Numbered from the stretch's first letter, positions 1 to 13,578 are shown. The stretch: 64,000 bases of DNA from JACKOB01 sp024234575 (GCA_051208035.1 JBPJFZ010000010.1:62001-126000); one strand, 5' to 3'. The notes: a model not told the origin generated them from the letters alone. Translations and numbers: made by a program.

Positions 1-385
1 TATACTTTTCGGCAGAACCAATGGTTACCGCACCAAACCCATCGTTCAGTGTGCAAGCACCCTCACACAAACGATCTTGTGGACACACTCGACCGCAAAC
101 CTCTGGCAAACTATTGGTTTGATGACAGAGCTCCGCCGCTTCAAGTATGTTGCCCTCTGACACCAGCTTTAACCAGTTTGGGATATAGTTGTGAACAGGA
201 CATTTCCATTCACAATAAGGGTTTCCACACTCCAGGCAACGATGCGCCTGGTCGGTTACTTCTTCTTGCTTGTAAGGCGTATAAATCTCAACAAACTCGT
301 TCTTGCGCACTTTAATAGGCAGCTTTGACGGATCCTGCCTACCCACATCAACGAACTGGAAATTATTGTTTAAACGTTCAGTCAT
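1..385 (-). CDS. gltD: Glutamate synthase small subunit, 5' part (runs off the window)
   Basis: The first 128 codons of GltD are visible; the gene continues beyond base 1. GltD passes electrons from NADPH through FAD and Fe-S clusters to the large subunit GltB for glutamate synthesis from glutamine and 2-oxoglutarate. The translated start (MTERLNNNFQFVDVGR) is followed by a cysteine-rich ferredoxin-like region containing CLECGNPYCEWKCP and a second group of cysteines (PEVCGRVCPQDRLCEGAC), both typical of the GltD N-terminal Fe-S domain. The ATG at 385-383 has an AGAGG ribosome binding site and lies 28 bases after the gltB stop, so the two genes form the usual gltBD operon. The call is firm although the FAD/NADPH domains are outside the window. 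Confidence 0.95.
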   Translation of the reverse strand, partial: MTERLNNNFQFVDVGRQDPSKLPIKVRKNEFVEIYTPYKQEEVTDQAHRCLECGNPYCEWKCPVHNYIPNWLKLVSEGNILEAAELCHQTNSLPEVCGRVCPQDRLCEGACTLNDGFGAVTIGSAEKY

Positions 386-413
386 TTTAATAAGCCTCTT
401 TCCAGCACCTAGA

Positions 414-4862
<4,449 letters not shown>

Positions 4863-4952
4863 AATCACTCTCTCGAAATTTCTTATAAAAATCAGCAACG
4901 TAGCTACTAAATCAAATAATCGCGCTGCAGATCTGCAAAATTAGGGTCGGCT

Positions 4953-4981
4953 ATTTTACACGGCCGAAGGCTTTGTCTCAA
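4953..4981 (-). promoter_or_regulatory. Probable sigma-70 promoter of gltBD
   Basis: Read on the minus strand there is TTGAGA (4981-4976), a 17-base spacer and TAAAAT (4958-4953), a near-consensus sigma-70 promoter about 90 bases before the gltB start. An inverted repeat, TTCTGGC (4984-4990) with GCCAGAA (5010-5016), sits just upstream of the -35 box and could be an operator. This is inference from sequence only. Confidence 0.55.
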
Positions 4982-5085
4982 ACTTCTGGCGAAAATATCT
5001 TGAACACTGGCCAGAACTAAAAAACCAAAGATTTGAAAATAAAAGAAGTATTACTTATAAAACATTAAGTTAAGAAGCCTTTTCA

Positions 5086-6828
5086 TCAAAAACCGGCAAC
5101 GGACCTTACCCAAGGCTGTTGCTTTTGAATCGCAACGGGATAAGTCGTAATCCTGTCTCTCGCTTCTGATTTGTCATTGTACACGCCATCAATAACGACA
5201 AACCACTCCTTACCTTTATAAGTGGACTTAACATAGATGAACCCAAGGCTTTTATACTGCTTAAGGAACTTTGCGGCAGTCTCTTCATGATAACTTCCCA
5301 ACAATTGTACCACGGTACTTGATGGGGGGTGTGCGCGCAACCAATCCATAGATTTGAAGTGCGCCGGCAAAAGAGGCGTAAAGCCCGCCTCCACTTTAGT
5401 ATCGCCCCCCCCCTGACTGATAGGCTTCTCCGACGATATAACAAGATCAGTTTGTTCCTTTTCCTTTTCCTTTTCCTTTTCCTTTTCCTTTTCCTTTTCC
5501 TTAGCATCCGATTGCAGAACCAGCTCCGCTGCCACTTTACTTTCCTTAGCTGAAGGCTCGTCCACTTTGCGATCAATTGGCTGCACAGTTGCCTGCTCGT
5601 CACCTGCCTCTTGCTGTATGTCGACATCTGCAGACGCCATAGCCTGCCCCTGATCGCCAGGTATTATGGCATCATCAGTTAATGTCTCTGCTGTCTGTTC
5701 ACTAGCGACCAGTACAAGCGCTTTATCTTCCAGCTCTTCGGCCTTAACAAGACCACTTTGAGACTCCTGCTCCGTCAATTTTTTCTGTAACTCAATCAGC
5801 TCCGGGCCCACCTCAGCAACAACCTCGGAGGGGCGAGGGGCCAGCTCCAGACCACGCACACCTTTTTCAGAGACGAGCCTGTCAGGCAAAACAACAGAGA
5901 GATCATCCACATTATCCCCCCCCTCTGACTCATACAAAAACTCTGACACCAGAAACAGCGAAAATCCCAGCACCACTGCCGCCACCCCAGCGGCCATGAT
6001 GAGCTGGCGATACTTTGCAATCCGTTGCAGCCATGAGGGGCGGGGCGCATCAAGGCCAAGCAACACACCAGGCGCAACTCTATTAATACGACCGGGATTC
6101 CCCTTACCCATAGCATGCAAGCGCTCTACCTGAGCGTCGCTCAACAACAGACCTTTTTCGGCCCCCGCCTGCAGCAGACGAATCTTAACGTAATTCTCGG
6201 TATCATCCCGGCTAAGGGGCTTAAGCTGAATCTGATGAATATTTTTCTTGAACGGTGAAAATTCCGGCAGCGTCGATATTTTTTGTACGAAGGCCAAAGG
6301 TGCTGATAAAACGGCAACAACACCGTATTCTTTAACTGGATGCTTCTGCAAACTGGATAAAAAAAGTGCTACCGCATCATCAGATAAATCCTGTACATCA
6401 TCAAATACCAGCAACACTCTTTTTCCATCAGCATGTATTTCCTTTGCCCGAAGAAATACCCGCTGTAACACAGACTCGGCAGACATCTGTTTTTCTACCG
6501 TAACTTGCAATTTCGCTGCGAGCGCATGGGCAAATTTATCCGCCCCCATCAGCAACGACCCTTTAAACACCACCGCCTTGACCGTTTCTCTTTCAGCCAA
6601 CAGCAACTCACCAAGCAATGCTGTCTTACCGCTACCTTTTTCCCCGGTAACCAGCAGTACCAAATCACCAAAATGCAGCAAATGCCTAAGAGAATCGAGG
6701 TTTTGATCCCGCTGAGCACCCGTAAAATAGTGGCCCTTTTCTTTTGAGAAAGGGTCTCTGGACAACTTAAATGTCGTCATCAACTGCTGACTTAATGACT
6801 CATTGGTGTTTTTTACGCCAGCGGACAT
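5086..6828 (-). CDS. damX: DamX-like ATPase with C-terminal SPOR domain
   Basis: A 580-residue inner-membrane protein combining an ExeA-like AAA ATPase domain with a peptidoglycan-binding SPOR domain. Walker A (GEKGSGKT) is at residues 62-69 and Walker B (LLVFDD) at 139-144. A single membrane segment lies near residues 276-296, followed by a long acidic, low-complexity periplasmic linker and a SPOR domain over about the last 80 residues (VVQLLGSYHEETAAKFL to the end). The linker contains eight Lys-Glu pairs encoded by a hexanucleotide repeat (residues 443-458). The gene sits 4 bases after aroB, as in the conserved aroK-aroB-damX arrangement. SPOR proteins bind denuded glycan at the septum, so a role in cell division is likely. 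Many relatives in pseudomonads have this ATPase-SPOR architecture. Confidence 0.88.
   Translation of the reverse strand: MSAGVKNTNESLSQQLMTTFKLSRDPFSKEKGHYFTGAQRDQNLDSLRHLLHFGDLVLLVTGEKGSGKTALLGELLLAERETVKAVVFKGSLLMGADKFAHALAAKLQVTVEKQMSAESVLQRVFLRAKEIHADGKRVLLVFDDVQDLSDDAVALFLSSLQKHPVKEYGVVAVLSAPLAFVQKISTLPEFSPFKKNIHQIQLKPLSRDDTENYVKIRLLQAGAEKGLLLSDAQVERLHAMGKGNPGRINRVAPGVLLGLDAPRPSWLQRIAKYRQLIMAAGVAAVVLGFSLFLVSEFLYESEGGDNVDDLSVVLPDRLVSEKGVRGLELAPRPSEVVAEVGPELIELQKKLTEQESQSGLVKAEELEDKALVLVASEQTAETLTDDAIIPGDQGQAMASADVDIQQEAGDEQATVQPIDRKVDEPSAKESKVAAELVLQSDAKEKEKEKEKEKEKEKEQTDLVISSEKPISQGGGDTKVEAGFTPLLPAHFKSMDWLRAHPPSSTVVQLLGSYHEETAAKFLKQYKSLGFIYVKSTYKGKEWFVVIDGVYNDKSEARDRITTYPVAIQKQQPWVRSVAGF
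5455..5502. repeat. Hexanucleotide microsatellite, 8 copies of TTCCTT
   Basis: Eight perfect tandem copies of TTCCTT on the plus strand (AAGGAA on the coding strand) encode alternating Lys-Glu within the DamX-like linker. The unit is a multiple of three, so gain or loss of copies by slipped-strand replication would change linker length without breaking the reading frame. Confidence 0.97.
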
Positions 6829-6832
6829 CGCC

Positions 6833-7921
6833 TTACCTTTTGTTGGACGAACAAGCCTGTAATGTTTGCAACATAAACTCGGTAGAATAGTTTGATGTTA
6901 CGATTGCAAAACCAACCCGCTCCAGCAAAACCAACCGAATACTTCCATCTACGTTTTTTTTGTCCACCTGCATGTGCGGTAAATAATGATCAGCGGTCAT
7001 ACTAGCGGGCCCTGCAATGGGCAGCTTTACTTTCTTCAGCAACAATTTTAATCGGTCAACTTCCGTCTCTGCCACCCACCCCAACCTGCAGGACAAGTCC
7101 AAAGCCATCACCATGCCTGCCGCCACTGCCTCACCATGCAGCCAGTTTCCATAGCCCATATGGGTCTCGATAGCATGTCCGAATGTATGCCCAAGATTCA
7201 AAATCGCTCGTACATCCTTTTCCGTCTCATCTTCAGCAACCACAGAGGCTTTGCACAGACAGGATGTTTCAATGGCATATGAAATTGCTTCAACATCCAG
7301 TGACAGCAATTGATCTGCATGTGACTCCAGCCATTTATAGAACGCATCATCCCTGATCAACCCATACTTTATAACTTCCGCCAATCCTGCAGAAAGCTCG
7401 CGGGGGGAAAGCGTGCGCAGTGTATTAACGTCAATAATGACTGCTTTAGGCTGATAGAACGCTCCAATCATATTCTTGCCTAACACATGATTGACACCTG
7501 TCTTTCCACCCACAGATGAGTCGACCTGAGACAGCAACGTGGTCGGCACCTGGATAAAATTCACCCCTCGCTGATAGCAGGCCGCGGCAAACCCCGTCAT
7601 ATCACCAATCACCCCTCCGCCCAGGGCAATTAAGGTTGTTTTTCTATTGTGCTTTTTTTCAAGCAAAGCCGAAAAAATAAGATTTAGTGTATCCAGTGTT
7701 TTATATTGCTCTCCGTCAGGCAATACAACCGAGTCCACCGAATAATCAGACAATGCACTTAACAGCGTATCAAGGTAGATCGGTGCCACGGTATCATTGG
7801 TCACTACCATGACCTGACGTCCGGCGATATGTTTTGCATAAAGAGAGGCATCAGCTAAAAGGCTTTCTCCTATATAAATAGGGTAACTTCTAGCGCCTAA
7901 ATCAACTTCAAGAACTTTCAT
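6833..7921 (-). CDS. aroB: 3-dehydroquinate synthase
   Basis: The second enzyme of the shikimate pathway, which cyclises DAHP to 3-dehydroquinate using NAD and a divalent metal in the cytosol. The protein is 362 residues, the usual AroB length. Visible family motifs are the NAD-binding GGGVIGDMTGFAAACYQRG, the DSSVGGKTGVN segment and the metal-ligand motif LGHTFGHAIE. The ATG at 7921 begins MKVLEVDLGARSYPI, typical for the family. It lies between aroK (46 bases upstream) and damX (4 bases downstream), so the three are probably cotranscribed. Nothing unusual is seen in its key residues. Confidence 0.97.
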   Translation of the reverse strand: MKVLEVDLGARSYPIYIGESLLADASLYAKHIAGRQVMVVTNDTVAPIYLDTLLSALSDYSVDSVVLPDGEQYKTLDTLNLIFSALLEKKHNRKTTLIALGGGVIGDMTGFAAACYQRGVNFIQVPTTLLSQVDSSVGGKTGVNHVLGKNMIGAFYQPKAVIIDVNTLRTLSPRELSAGLAEVIKYGLIRDDAFYKWLESHADQLLSLDVEAISYAIETSCLCKASVVAEDETEKDVRAILNLGHTFGHAIETHMGYGNWLHGEAVAAGMVMALDLSCRLGWVAETEVDRLKLLLKKVKLPIAGPASMTADHYLPHMQVDKKNVDGSIRLVLLERVGFAIVTSNYSTEFMLQTLQACSSNKR

Positions 7922-7967
7922 TCGTTTTTCACCTGTATCCTTTGCAAAGTAGGTTGATTATATGACG

Positions 7968-8492
7968 CTACTCCGCCGTAACACCGGACAGTTTGCTTAA
8001 TATCTGTTTAACGACAGATTTTGGACTTTTATTGTCAGTCAGGATGATTATATCCGCCAGCTCTGTATAGATAGGATCACGAATTGCGAACAGGCGTGAC
8101 AGTACTTCCCTTGGATTTTCTGCCTGCAAAAGGGGCCTGTTCTTGTCTCGGTGAGTACGTTCAAACTGCTGATCAACTGTGGCTCTTAGATAGACGACAA
8201 CACCGCAACCCGCCAGCGCCTGCCTGTTCTCGGGAGCTAATACCGCACCACCCCCGGTAGCTAGCACCAAGCCCTGACGCTCTCCCAACTCTTTAATAAT
8301 TGCACTTTCGCGCGCGCGAAATCCTTGCTCTCCCTCGACATCAAAAATCCAGGGAATATCCGCCCCGCAACGCTCCTCTATCACCTTGTCGGAGTCTTCG
8401 AAAACGAAGCCAAGCTCTCTTGCCAACATCCTGCCAATGGTTGTCTTACCAGCCCCCATGGGACCCACAAGTACAATATTCCGTTCCTGCAT
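7968..8492 (-). CDS. aroK: Shikimate kinase
   Basis: Phosphorylates shikimate with ATP to shikimate 3-phosphate in aromatic amino acid synthesis. The protein is 174 residues, matching AroK/AroL. It shows the P-loop GPMGAGKTT, the shikimate-binding DSD followed by FDVEGEQGFR, the ATGGGAV motif, and the lid arginine in RDKNRPLL. The frame is open 20 codons further upstream, but the ATG at 8492 gives the standard family N terminus (MQERNIVLVGPMG), so I use that. The ribosome binding site is weak. It follows pilQ on the same strand, but a strong terminator after pilQ suggests that aroK has its own promoter or depends on readthrough. Confidence 0.95.
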   Translation of the reverse strand: MQERNIVLVGPMGAGKTTIGRMLARELGFVFEDSDKVIEERCGADIPWIFDVEGEQGFRARESAIIKELGERQGLVLATGGGAVLAPENRQALAGCGVVVYLRATVDQQFERTHRDKNRPLLQAENPREVLSRLFAIRDPIYTELADIIILTDNKSPKSVVKQILSKLSGVTAE

Positions 8493-8585
8493 TTGCTTAA
8501 TCACTATTAGATAAAATGTGCGCAGAATACCACAAAGCCTTTTAACTGGCATTGATTCGCTGGCTTAGGATAGGAATTTCAGTGC

Positions 8586-8612
8586 AAAAAAAAGCCCGGG
8601 GTTACCGGGCTT
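8586..8612 (-). terminator. Intrinsic terminator after pilQ
   Basis: On the minus strand an 8-bp stem (AAGCCCGG with CCGGGCTT, loop of 5) is followed by eight T residues, 20 bases after the pilQ stop. It ends the pilMNOPQ operon. Confidence 0.9.
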
Positions 8613-8631
8613 ATTCTGCGCGAGCTAAACG

Positions 8632-10773
8632 TTACTGATCAACCAAACCTTCTTTCAACAGCTTAGGTGTAATAAAAATCAGCAGCTCACTACGCTCATC
8701 CACTTCCTCAGTTTTCTTGAAAAGGGCTCCAAGGTAAGGGATATCCCCCAGGAATGGCGTCTTGGTAATGGTGGTGGCAACTTCTGATTGGAAAATACCC
8801 CCAAGCACAATCGTTTCGCCGTTACCGACCAGCACCTGAGTTGTGATCTCATTGGTTTCGATACTTGGCACACCAGCTGTCACTTCACCACGGGAATCCT
8901 GGTTAATCTTCAAATCCATGATAATTTTGTCATCCGGTGTAATCTGAGGAGTCACCTCTAACGACAATGCAGCTTCTTTGAATGAAACAGATGTCGCGCC
9001 ACTTGATGCAGCTTCCTGATAGGGTATCTCTTCACCGGACTTGATCTTGGCGGTTTGTCTATCTGCAGTCACAACCTTTGGCTGGGAAATTATCTCGCCT
9101 TTACCGTCACTTTCCAGAGCCGACAACTCCATATTAATCAGCACCTTGTTATTGCTGTAACCAAAAGCGACCGACGAGGTATTGGTTTTCTTGACACCCA
9201 GATCAACACCTAAAGCATCAGGAAACGTTATGGTACCTGAACCACCATTGTTGGCAACATCGGTAAGCTCAGCCAGTGTATTAGTAGAACCACCAACGCG
9301 ATACAAAGAATCACCCTTGCTCGTTAGCGCGGCACCACCCCACTCAATACCAAGATCCCTGGCAATATTTGTTCTGGCACGCACAATTCTGGCCTCAATC
9401 AACACCTGACGCACAGGAATATCCCACTGGGCGATCAATCGACGAATCTGGTCCAGCTTATCGCTGGTCTCACGAACACTAATAGTGTTGGTGCGCGAAT
9501 CAGAAGAAATAAACCCTCTCTCAGAAATCAATTCTTTGTCAGAGCGCAGCAACGCCACCACGTCTTCCGCTTTCGCATAATTTATTTGCACCACTTCTAA
9601 TCGAACAGGTGCCAACTCTCTCACTTGCTTATTACTCTCAAGCTCAAGCTTCTCGCGGGCAGCGATTTCTTCTACCGGAGCAACCATGAGTACGTTGCCC
9701 ACCTTACGCTTCGCAAGCCCTTTGGTTTTGAGAATCAATTCCAGCGCCTGATCCCAGGGAACATTCTGCAAACGCAGGGTGATACTGCCGCCTACCGTAT
9801 CACTGGCAACCAGGTTTAGCCCGGTAAAATCAGCAATTAGCTGCAGAACGGAGCGCACTTCAATGTTTTGGAAGTTAAGCGATAGTTTTTCACCTGAATA
9901 TGGAAACTTCTCCTGACGGCGCTTGTCCACCTCATCTACGGTCAACTCCTCCACACTCACTGTAAACTCATTGTCTGCCTGATAAGCCAGATAATCATAA
10001 TTACCATCAGGTTTGATCATAATTACCGCGTTACCATTTTCAGTTACCGCATCGATACGTTTTACTGCCGTGGCAAAATCTGTCACGTCAAACCGTCGAT
10101 GCAATTCTTCCGGTAACTTTACACCCTTAAACTCTAGACGAATATTGCCCGCCACCTCAGACATATCAACATCAACATCAGCCTTACTTAAAGAAATGAC
10201 CACTTGGCCATCGCCTTTTTCGCCACGCTTAAAGTCAATGTTATTCACTAACCTGGCACCACCTGCCACCATAGGGAACTGGGCTGCGGTTGTACTTTCA
10301 GGTGTTGAGCGCGCCACTGGCTGGGCATCAGCCGCAGCGGCATCCACCCCCACCAACAACACTAGCTGGTTACCGTCACGAATGGTCTCGTAGGGCACCA
10401 ACTCAGTCAGGTTAACCGTTAGTCGGATGCGATCTTTCGCATCGATAACCGTCATGCTTTTCGCATTACCTGCACCCAGGTTGTGGTATTTACTGCTTAG
10501 ACCGCTCTTTACACCCAACAAGTCCAGCGCGATCCTTGCTGGCCGTTCGATGGTATAACCTTTGGGCTCCGGTGGAGTTCCATCAAACTGCAGTTTAATT
10601 TCCGTTCTATCCCCAGGCAAAGAAGCAAAGCTCACATCCGTCAGCACTGCTGATAAAACCATTCCCGGGAACATAAATACTGTACATACAGCACCCCAAA
10701 CAGCATACCTAGCTCTGTTTAACATCTTGTTTACCAGCCTTTTCTCTGAGAACCTGTTAATTCGAATGATCAT
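8632..10773 (-). CDS. pilQ: Type IV pilus secretin
   Basis: The outer-membrane channel through which the type IV pilus leaves the cell, 713 residues. After a signal peptide it has AMIN-type peptidoglycan-binding domains (first one around ALTDVSF-like strand residues 42-90), an STN/secretin N0 domain (NIEVRSVLQLIADFTG), an N1 domain (VVQINYAKAEDVVALL) and the C-terminal secretin domain with GNGETIVLGGIF near the end. The ATG at 10773 is preceded by GGAGGAG at good spacing. An internal ATG at 10725 would shorten the N region before the signal peptide and cannot be excluded. It is the last gene of pilMNOPQ, 15 bases after pilP, and ends before a strong terminator. Confidence 0.96.
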   Translation of the reverse strand: MIIRINRFSEKRLVNKMLNRARYAVWGAVCTVFMFPGMVLSAVLTDVSFASLPGDRTEIKLQFDGTPPEPKGYTIERPARIALDLLGVKSGLSSKYHNLGAGNAKSMTVIDAKDRIRLTVNLTELVPYETIRDGNQLVLLVGVDAAAADAQPVARSTPESTTAAQFPMVAGGARLVNNIDFKRGEKGDGQVVISLSKADVDVDMSEVAGNIRLEFKGVKLPEELHRRFDVTDFATAVKRIDAVTENGNAVIMIKPDGNYDYLAYQADNEFTVSVEELTVDEVDKRRQEKFPYSGEKLSLNFQNIEVRSVLQLIADFTGLNLVASDTVGGSITLRLQNVPWDQALELILKTKGLAKRKVGNVLMVAPVEEIAAREKLELESNKQVRELAPVRLEVVQINYAKAEDVVALLRSDKELISERGFISSDSRTNTISVRETSDKLDQIRRLIAQWDIPVRQVLIEARIVRARTNIARDLGIEWGGAALTSKGDSLYRVGGSTNTLAELTDVANNGGSGTITFPDALGVDLGVKKTNTSSVAFGYSNNKVLINMELSALESDGKGEIISQPKVVTADRQTAKIKSGEEIPYQEAASSGATSVSFKEAALSLEVTPQITPDDKIIMDLKINQDSRGEVTAGVPSIETNEITTQVLVGNGETIVLGGIFQSEVATTITKTPFLGDIPYLGALFKKTEEVDERSELLIFITPKLLKEGLVDQ

Positions 10774-10788
10774 ATTTGTGCTCCTCCC

Positions 10789-11340
10789 CTAACCGCTAGG
10801 CTCTTCAATCGCCATCGTTCGGGGCCGCTCCAGCCACCCTCCGTGACCACTGGGAACAATCTCAACCAGAGATATTCCCGAATCATCTATTGCCATTACC
10901 TTGCCGTGATTCTTGCCCATATACTGACCAGCCCTCACCCTGTGGATACCTCCCTGATCATCACTGACCAGCGCAAACAAATCGGAATCCTCTGACTTTT
11001 TGAGAGTTCCCACCATTTTCAGCGAAGTCAGAGCAAAAGACTCCAGCAACTCTTTGGGCCTATCATCATCTGGCTTAACATTAGAATCCGGTGCCGCTGA
11101 CATTGAAGACAAATCTATAACTAACGGCGGACTAAAAGGTGCCCGCCGACTCGCAGCACTGTAGGTAAAAGACTCATACACTTCAAATTCTGGCAATGGA
11201 TCAATCTTTCCTCGCGGCTTCGCGTTCGCCTCTTCCATAAACCGATCCAAATCCTCAAAGCCACTGCCGGTACTACAACCTTGGGTGGCAACCACGAACC
11301 CAGCAAGAAGACAGGTGTGCACTAGTTTTTTGTACATCAC
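10789..11340 (-). CDS. pilP: Type IV pilus assembly lipoprotein PilP
   Basis: A 183-residue inner-membrane lipoprotein that links the PilMNO platform to the PilQ secretin across the periplasm. It has a signal peptide ending in a lipobox (TQGC, Cys22), an unstructured linker rich in Pro and Asp, and a C-terminal beta domain (LTSLKMVGTLKKSEDSDLFALV) characteristic of PilP. The start overlaps the pilO stop by 4 bases (ATGA), implying translational coupling. The length is within the normal range for the family (about 175). Confidence 0.95.
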   Translation of the reverse strand: MMYKKLVHTCLLAGFVVATQGCSTGSGFEDLDRFMEEANAKPRGKIDPLPEFEVYESFTYSAASRRAPFSPPLVIDLSSMSAAPDSNVKPDDDRPKELLESFALTSLKMVGTLKKSEDSDLFALVSDDQGGIHRVRAGQYMGKNHGKVMAIDDSGISLVEIVPSGHGGWLERPRTMAIEEPSG

Positions 11341-11951
11341 TTCCCTCCCGACTTATATCTGTAGGTTTTGGCAGTAATTTGCATAGACAGTATTTCCGGG
11401 TTTGCCTTGGTAGGCGCAATCGTAAAATCATGTAAGGTTACTATTCGCGGCAAGCTCGCCACACCACTCACAAAAGAAGCAAGATCATGATAGGTGCCCT
11501 CGACCTCGATTCTGATAGGCAACTCTATATAAAACTCCTGCGTCGATTCAGCTTGAAGCGCGATCGACTTAAAGTTCAAGCCACTTCGCAATCCTGTATT
11601 GGTAATATCTTCCAGCAACCCTGGCACCTCGGTATCAGAAGGCAGCTGCTTTAGCAGCGCACCAAAGGAAACCTCCATTTCTTCCATCTGCTGACGGTAT
11701 ACCACCAAATTGGAAACTTTGTGCGCTTTACTCTCATATTGCTGCTTCAAATCCGCTTCTTTTGCAACCACGTCATCCAAAGCAAGATACTGATCCTGAA
11801 TTAAAAACCAGTATGCACCCCCAACAACCGCCCCGAACAGAATAATTAGAACAATAGCCTTGATTGCCGCCGGCCATGAGCCTGCATTATTAAAATCGAG
11901 GTCGTTAACATCAAATTTTTTCAAGCTTTCCATCGAATCAGCAAGACTCAT
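11337..11951 (-). CDS. pilO: Type IV pilus assembly protein PilO
   Basis: An inner-membrane alignment subcomplex protein of 204 residues. It has a short cytoplasmic N terminus, one transmembrane helix (about residues 28-50, AIKAIVLIILFGAVVGGAYWF), a coiled-coil segment and a C-terminal ferredoxin-like periplasmic domain. PilO dimerises with PilN to position PilP and PilQ. Start and stop overlap its neighbours pilN and pilP by 4 bases each, so the operon is tightly coupled. The order pilM-N-O-P-Q and the length match the family. Confidence 0.95.
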   Translation of the reverse strand: MSLADSMESLKKFDVNDLDFNNAGSWPAAIKAIVLIILFGAVVGGAYWFLIQDQYLALDDVVAKEADLKQQYESKAHKVSNLVVYRQQMEEMEVSFGALLKQLPSDTEVPGLLEDITNTGLRSGLNFKSIALQAESTQEFYIELPIRIEVEGTYHDLASFVSGVASLPRIVTLHDFTIAPTKANPEILSMQITAKTYRYKSGGK

Positions 11952-12514
11952 TTCTTCGCTCCTTCTTTCTCAGCTTTTGGTGCTTCCTGAGTCACACTTA
12001 ATTGGAACGCATTTAACGCCTGGTCTTTTTTATCCGCCGCCACAGACGACAGATTTGGTTCAGCGAACCAGTCTGACTGATCAAGGTTTCTCATTAATGC
12101 TGAAATTCTATTATTCGACTCGGCCTTACCGTCAATACTCAACTTATCTGATTTGGCACTAACATTTACGTAATAAAGGCCATCTGGAAGCGTTCTCACC
12201 AACTCATCAAACACTCGCACGATAACCGGGCGCTTGCCCTGCAGGTTTTGGATTACCTTCATTCTCGCAATTAGCTGCTCACGTTTTTTCTTGAGCTCCT
12301 GGATCTCTTTAATTTTCTTATCAAGATCCTTTGTGGCAGACTCTATGTAGGCATTCCTGTCATTTTGATACGCGACATCTGATTCTACTTTTGTCAGCCA
12401 GGCAAAAGCCAAACCTGCCGCCACAATAAAAGTCATCGCCAGGAGACCTACAAAATCTCTTTGCTTCTCTGCCCTGAGCTCTTCACGCCAGGGCCTGAGG
12501 TTAATTTTTGCCAT
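11948..12514 (-). CDS. pilN: Type IV pilus assembly protein PilN
   Basis: A bitopic inner-membrane protein of 188 residues. The conserved N-terminal peptide MAKINLRPWREE is the PilM-binding motif (consensus INLLPWRE). It is followed by a transmembrane helix near residues 24-42, a coiled coil rich in Lys and Glu (residues 55-85) and a ferredoxin-like periplasmic domain. It bridges cytoplasmic PilM to periplasmic PilO and PilP. The C terminus is Lys/Glu rich (APKAEKEGAKK). Its ATG touches the pilM stop (1-base overlap) and its stop overlaps the pilO start by 4 bases. Confidence 0.95.
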   Translation of the reverse strand: MAKINLRPWREELRAEKQRDFVGLLAMTFIVAAGLAFAWLTKVESDVAYQNDRNAYIESATKDLDKKIKEIQELKKKREQLIARMKVIQNLQGKRPVIVRVFDELVRTLPDGLYYVNVSAKSDKLSIDGKAESNNRISALMRNLDQSDWFAEPNLSSVAADKKDQALNAFQLSVTQEAPKAEKEGAKK

Positions 12515-13578
12515 TAGTCAAAACTCCTCATTGCCAGGCCACAAGCGATCATCAGCGAGGGCGCATCATTACTCAATGCAGACGCATTAACTTTGGAGCT
12601 GAGCGCCATATCAGCAAAAGGGTTAGCCACAAGCGTTTTGGTCGAGACTTTCTCCTGAACCATCTCGGCAATACCCGCAATGGATGCGGCACCACCAGCC
12701 AAAACAACATAATCGACTTCATTATACTGGCTTGATGAGAAGAAAAACTGTAACGACCGCGCAACTTGCTGAACTACTGCTTCTTTAAAAGGCCCTAACA
12801 CTTCTGCCTCGTAATCATCCGGCAAACCGCCTTGTTTTTTCGCCAACCCGGCTTCTTCTTGCGAAAGGCCGTAGCGACGCTGAATTTCCTCGGTAAGCTG
12901 CTTACCGCCGAACAGTTGTTCACGGGTATAGATGGTTTTACCATCCACCAACACACTGAGCGTCGTCATTGTGGCGCCGATATCGACAACTGCTACAGTT
13001 TGCTCTTCGCCGTCGGTTTCCAGCTGCGACTCCAGAAGCGTAAATGCTCTCTCCATCGCGTAAGCTTCAACATCCACCACTTTGGCAGTGAGACCACCAA
13101 TTTGCAGCGAATCTTCACGCAACTCAACATTCTCACGTCGACATGCCGCCAGCAAAACATCCACCTGGTCAGGGTTCTGGTCGGAAGGACCTTCAACCTC
13201 AAAGTCGATAGCCACTTCATCCAGCGGATAAGGTATGTATTGATCTGCTTCGACAGAAATCTGACTCTCCATCTCCGCATCCGACATACCTGCAGCCATT
13301 TGAATAGTCTTAGTAATAACCGCCGAGCCTGCAACAGCAACTGCCGCCGCTTTCGTTGCCGTTCTTGATTTAGACACCACTCTTGCCAGTACTTCTCCTA
13401 CAGCCTGAGCATCATTTATGTTTTTCTCTACTACCGAATTTGGTGGGAGAGGTTCAACAGCATAACTCTCCACCTTATAACGGTTGCCAGTTTTGCTTAA
13501 CTCAAGCAGCTTGACTGAGGTCGAACTGATATCAACACCCAGCAACGCTGTAGATTTCTTGCCAAATAGTCCAAGCAC
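12514..13578 (-). CDS. pilM: Type IV pilus actin-like ATPase PilM
   Basis: A cytoplasmic actin-fold protein that binds the PilN N terminus and nucleotides. Phosphate-binding motifs are visible: LLGVDISSTSVKLLEL near the N terminus, VAVVDIGATMTTLSVL in the middle and VVLAGGAASIAGIAE toward the C terminus. Two GTG starts are possible. GTG at 13578 has AGGG seven bases upstream and gives 354 residues starting MLGLFGKKSTALLG, like known PilM proteins. GTG at 13593 lacks a binding site, so I chose 13578. It is the first gene of the operon and is divergent from mrcA. Confidence 0.94.
   Translation of the reverse strand: MLGLFGKKSTALLGVDISSTSVKLLELSKTGNRYKVESYAVEPLPPNSVVEKNINDAQAVGEVLARVVSKSRTATKAAAVAVAGSAVITKTIQMAAGMSDAEMESQISVEADQYIPYPLDEVAIDFEVEGPSDQNPDQVDVLLAACRRENVELREDSLQIGGLTAKVVDVEAYAMERAFTLLESQLETDGEEQTVAVVDIGATMTTLSVLVDGKTIYTREQLFGGKQLTEEIQRRYGLSQEEAGLAKKQGGLPDDYEAEVLGPFKEAVVQQVARSLQFFFSSSQYNEVDYVVLAGGAASIAGIAEMVQEKVSTKTLVANPFADMALSSKVNASALSNDAPSLMIACGLAMRSFD

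Noticed and set aside
5455..5502. Tandem repeat as a CRISPR-like array
   Set aside because: The unit is six bases with no spacers and is inside a coding sequence.
5106..5627. 173-codon frame on the damX strand in another phase, containing an Arg-Lys repeat
   Set aside because: It is the damX hexanucleotide repeat read in another frame; the SPOR and Walker motifs support the 5086-6828 frame.
12832..13368. 178-codon frame antisense to pilM
   Set aside because: It is inside pilM, and the pilM product has clear family motifs.
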